From: Lederbergia sp. NSJ-179
Lineage (GTDB): Bacteria; Bacillota; Bacilli; Bacillales; Bacillaceae_C
Length of the DNA stretch: 64,000 nt
Assembly (NCBI RefSeq): GCF_022867885.1
Contig: NZ_JALIFP010000007.1
Location: 62,001 to 126,000, forward strand
Reading direction: 5' to 3'
Shown in pieces: positions 62,490-64,000 of this stretch. Both the position numbers and the translations under genes were made by a program. The notes below the pieces were generated by a model. The model was given only the letters and a program-made list of their open reading frames with translations, did not search any database and was not told the origin of the DNA. Numbering within the stretch: the stretch's first letter is position 1; the number at the start of each line of letters is the position of its first letter.

Positions 62490-63251
62490 ATGACAGAAAA
62501 GAAAATCATACCTTGTCTAGATTTTAAGAATGGTAAAGTCGTGAAAGGCGTTCATTTTGAAGGTCTCCGAGAAATGGGGGACCCTGTCGAAATGGCCTCA
62601 ACCTACTGTCAGGATGGCGCAGATGAACTCGTTTTTTTGGATATTTCCGCCACAACAGAAGAACGTGAGACTCTTGTGAATATGGTCAAAAAAGTGGCTG
62701 AAAAAGTGACGGTTCCTTTTACGGTTGGAGGAGGTATCCGATCAATCGAAGATATTGAAAGAATTCTGAACGCAGGTGCGAACAAGGTAGGAATTAATTC
62801 CGCTGCTGTACAAAATCCAGATTTGATTGCAGAGGCTGCCAATAAATTTGGTTCTGAACGAATTGTGGCTGCGGTGGATGCCAAGATTGCTACAGATGGA
62901 ACATGGCATGTGATGACACATGGTGGGTTAAAGGATACCGGTTTACATGCGATTGAATGGTCTCAAAGATTAGAAAAGCTTGGGGCAGGGTCCATTTTAT
63001 TAACAAGTGTCGATCGCGATGGAGTCAAGGATGGATATGATTTGGAATTGACAAAGGCTGTAGTCGATGCGGTGGCCATCCCTGTCATTGCTTCAGGAGG
63101 TTGTGGGAACGCCAATCATATTGTCGAGGTATTCCAAAAAACGAATGTAGCTGCTGCTTTAGCGGCGTCTATTTTTCATGAAGGTACAACAAGTATCCAA
63201 GCGGTAAAACAGCTTTGTCGGGACCAGGGAGTGACGATAAATGAAACCTGA
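62490..63251 (+). CDS. hisF: Imidazole glycerol phosphate synthase cyclase subunit, HisF
   Basis: Cyclase half of IGP synthase, 253 residues from ATG 62490, ten bases after AAGGAG; the upstream ATG at 62481 is too close to that site. Catalytic aspartates are in [14 protein letters not shown] and [11 protein letters not shown], and [15 protein letters not shown] near residue 81 and [14 protein letters not shown] near 200 bind phosphate. The enzyme normally receives ammonia from HisH, whose gene is absent here. It could use free ammonia or a HisH encoded elsewhere. Overlaps hisIE by 11 bases. Confidence 0.95.
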   Translation: MTEKKIIPCLDFKNGKVVKGVHFEGLREMGDPVEMASTYCQDGADELVFLDISATTEERETLVNMVKKVAEKVTVPFTVGGGIRSIEDIERILNAGANKVGINSAAVQNPDLIAEAANKFGSERIVAAVDAKIATDGTWHVMTHGGLKDTGLHAIEWSQRLEKLGAGSILLTSVDRDGVKDGYDLELTKAVVDAVAIPVIASGGCGNANHIVEVFQKTNVAAALAASIFHEGTTSIQAVKQLCRDQGVTINET

Positions 63252-63900
63252 TTTTTCGAAAGGCCTTATTCCGGCTATCATTGTTGACGATCAAACGGAT
63301 GAGGTACTCATGCTTGCTTATATGGATGAAACGGCCTATGAACGTACAAGAGAAACGAAGGAAACATGGTTTTATTCGCGATCACGAAAAGAGTATTGGC
63401 ATAAAGGGGAGACATCTGGGAACAAACAATTGGTCAAATCGATTCAACTGGACTGTGATCAAGATACCCTCTTAATTAGGGTCAAGCCTTTAGGTCCTGC
63501 TTGTCATACCGGTGAAAAATCTTGCTTTTTTCATCAGGTGGAAGGGGAAGTTACGAAAGATCAAAATCAGGTTCCTTCTACTATTTACACTAGCTTGATG
63601 GAAGAAATTCAGGAGCGGAAATCGGAGCCTGTTGCTGGTTCCTATACAACATATTTATTTGAAAAAGGAACCGATAAAATCGCCAAAAAATTGATTGAAG
63701 AAGCCGGGGAAGTCGTGATTGCGGCAAAAAATCGTGATAAAAACGAAATCGTCAATGAGTGCAGCGATCTCCTCTATCATTGTCTTGTCATGTTAGCTGA
63801 TCAAGGTGTTGCACTTGAGGATGTAGAGGCAGAACTAGAAAATAGATCTCATAAAAAAGGAAACGCGAAGGAAGAACGAAAAGAAATAAAAAATTGGTAG
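63241..63900 (+). CDS. hisI: Bifunctional phosphoribosyl-AMP cyclohydrolase / phosphoribosyl-ATP pyrophosphatase, HisIE
   Basis: Carries out steps two and three of the pathway, 219 residues. The N-terminal cyclohydrolase domain shows [19 protein letters not shown] near residue 43 and zinc ligands in [13 protein letters not shown] and [12 protein letters not shown] near 74-95. The C-terminal pyrophosphatase domain (from about 115) has [17 protein letters not shown] near 150 and [11 protein letters not shown] near 170. The last 20 residues are a charged tail. Last gene of the operon; a repeat copy begins 21 bases later. Confidence 0.95.
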   Translation: MKPDFSKGLIPAIIVDDQTDEVLMLAYMDETAYERTRETKETWFYSRSRKEYWHKGETSGNKQLVKSIQLDCDQDTLLIRVKPLGPACHTGEKSCFFHQVEGEVTKDQNQVPSTIYTSLMEEIQERKSEPVAGSYTTYLFEKGTDKIAKKLIEEAGEVVIAAKNRDKNEIVNECSDLLYHCLVMLADQGVALEDVEAELENRSHKKGNAKEERKEIKNW

Positions 63901-63920
63901 AAAATCAAGCCTCTATTATT

Positions 63921-64000
63921 TAAAAGGTAAGAAAGAAATTGGCTAATGTTTGGATCTAGCTCCAGCGCCTAGCCCCGAGAGGCTCGCAGGATGCGAGTCC
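63921..64000 (+). repeat. Interspersed repeat, copy cut by the window edge, with start of an RNA module
   Basis: From AAAAGGTAAGAAAG it matches the flank of copy B to AGCTCCAGCGCC, then diverges. At 63981-63999 a hairpin GGCTCGC-AGGAT-GCGAGTC appears, the first hairpin of another Bacillaceae-1-like module with a new stem sequence but the same loop. The rest lies beyond the window. Confidence 0.7.

Noticed and set aside
1-64000. CRISPR arrays, tRNA, rRNA, phage or insertion-sequence transposase genes
   Set aside because: No regularly spaced repeats, no cloverleaf or rRNA-like sequence, and no transposase or integrase proteins were recognised on either strand.

Overview
The window is low-GC Firmicute DNA and is most likely from a Bacillaceae chromosome. 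The support is strong AGGAGG-type ribosome binding sites, frequent TTG/GTG starts, a T-box leader, short HisG with HisZ, the lutABC, hom-thrC-thrB, serA and mgsA gene content, and RNA elements that match what I recall of the Bacillaceae-1 motif. I cannot name the species. No rRNA, tRNA, CRISPR array or transposase was found.

Layout. 1-10.4 kb is a carbohydrate locus: an Lpl/Ytc-type ABC importer (two permeases and a lipoprotein), GH29 and GH95 fucosidases separated by a divergent toxin-antitoxin pair, and a GH35 beta-galactosidase. 10.9-14 kb is lutABC (lactate utilisation). 14.1-19.4 kb has a frameshifted ROK regulator, three Gfo/Idh/MocA oxidoreductases and a TIM-barrel isomerase. 19.5-21.2 kb has two poorly characterised genes. 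21.7-25.7 kb is a cassette of a small exported protein, a lipoprotein, two membrane proteins and an ABC ATPase. 25.7-27.9 kb is serA (minus strand) with a T-box leader interrupted by a repeat. 27.9-35.6 kb has an oxidoreductase, a TPR/dynamin-stalk-like protein, mgsA, an FtsH paralogue, a polysaccharide deacetylase and a YkyA-like protein. 35.6-39 kb is hom-thrC-thrB (minus strand). 39.2-57.7 kb is a large glycan-uptake region: an MsmX-like ATPase, a 993-residue solute-binding protein, four permeases, an NHL/TPR/YIP1 membrane protein, a DUF5696-like exported protein, a two-component system, a GntR/LacI hybrid regulator and a second binding lipoprotein. 58-63.9 kb is the his operon (hisZGDBAF and hisIE), which lacks hisH.

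The most unusual thread is a set of short structured elements scattered between and inside operons. Seven sites carry hairpins with AGGAY loops (RUCCU on the other strand). Their stems differ in sequence but keep pairing. Most sit inside two different interspersed repeats with terminal inverted repeats. One copy lies in what looks like Stem III of the serA T-box, one splits lutB from lutC, and one sits directly before the FtsH-like gene.

How the genes may work together: the Lpl-type importer has no ATPase of its own here and could share the MsmX-like ATPase at 39 kb. The exo-glycosidases would trim fucosylated, galactosylated oligosaccharides. The oxidoreductase/isomerase group could process released sugars by a keto-sugar route. 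These links are inferred from gene content and proximity only.
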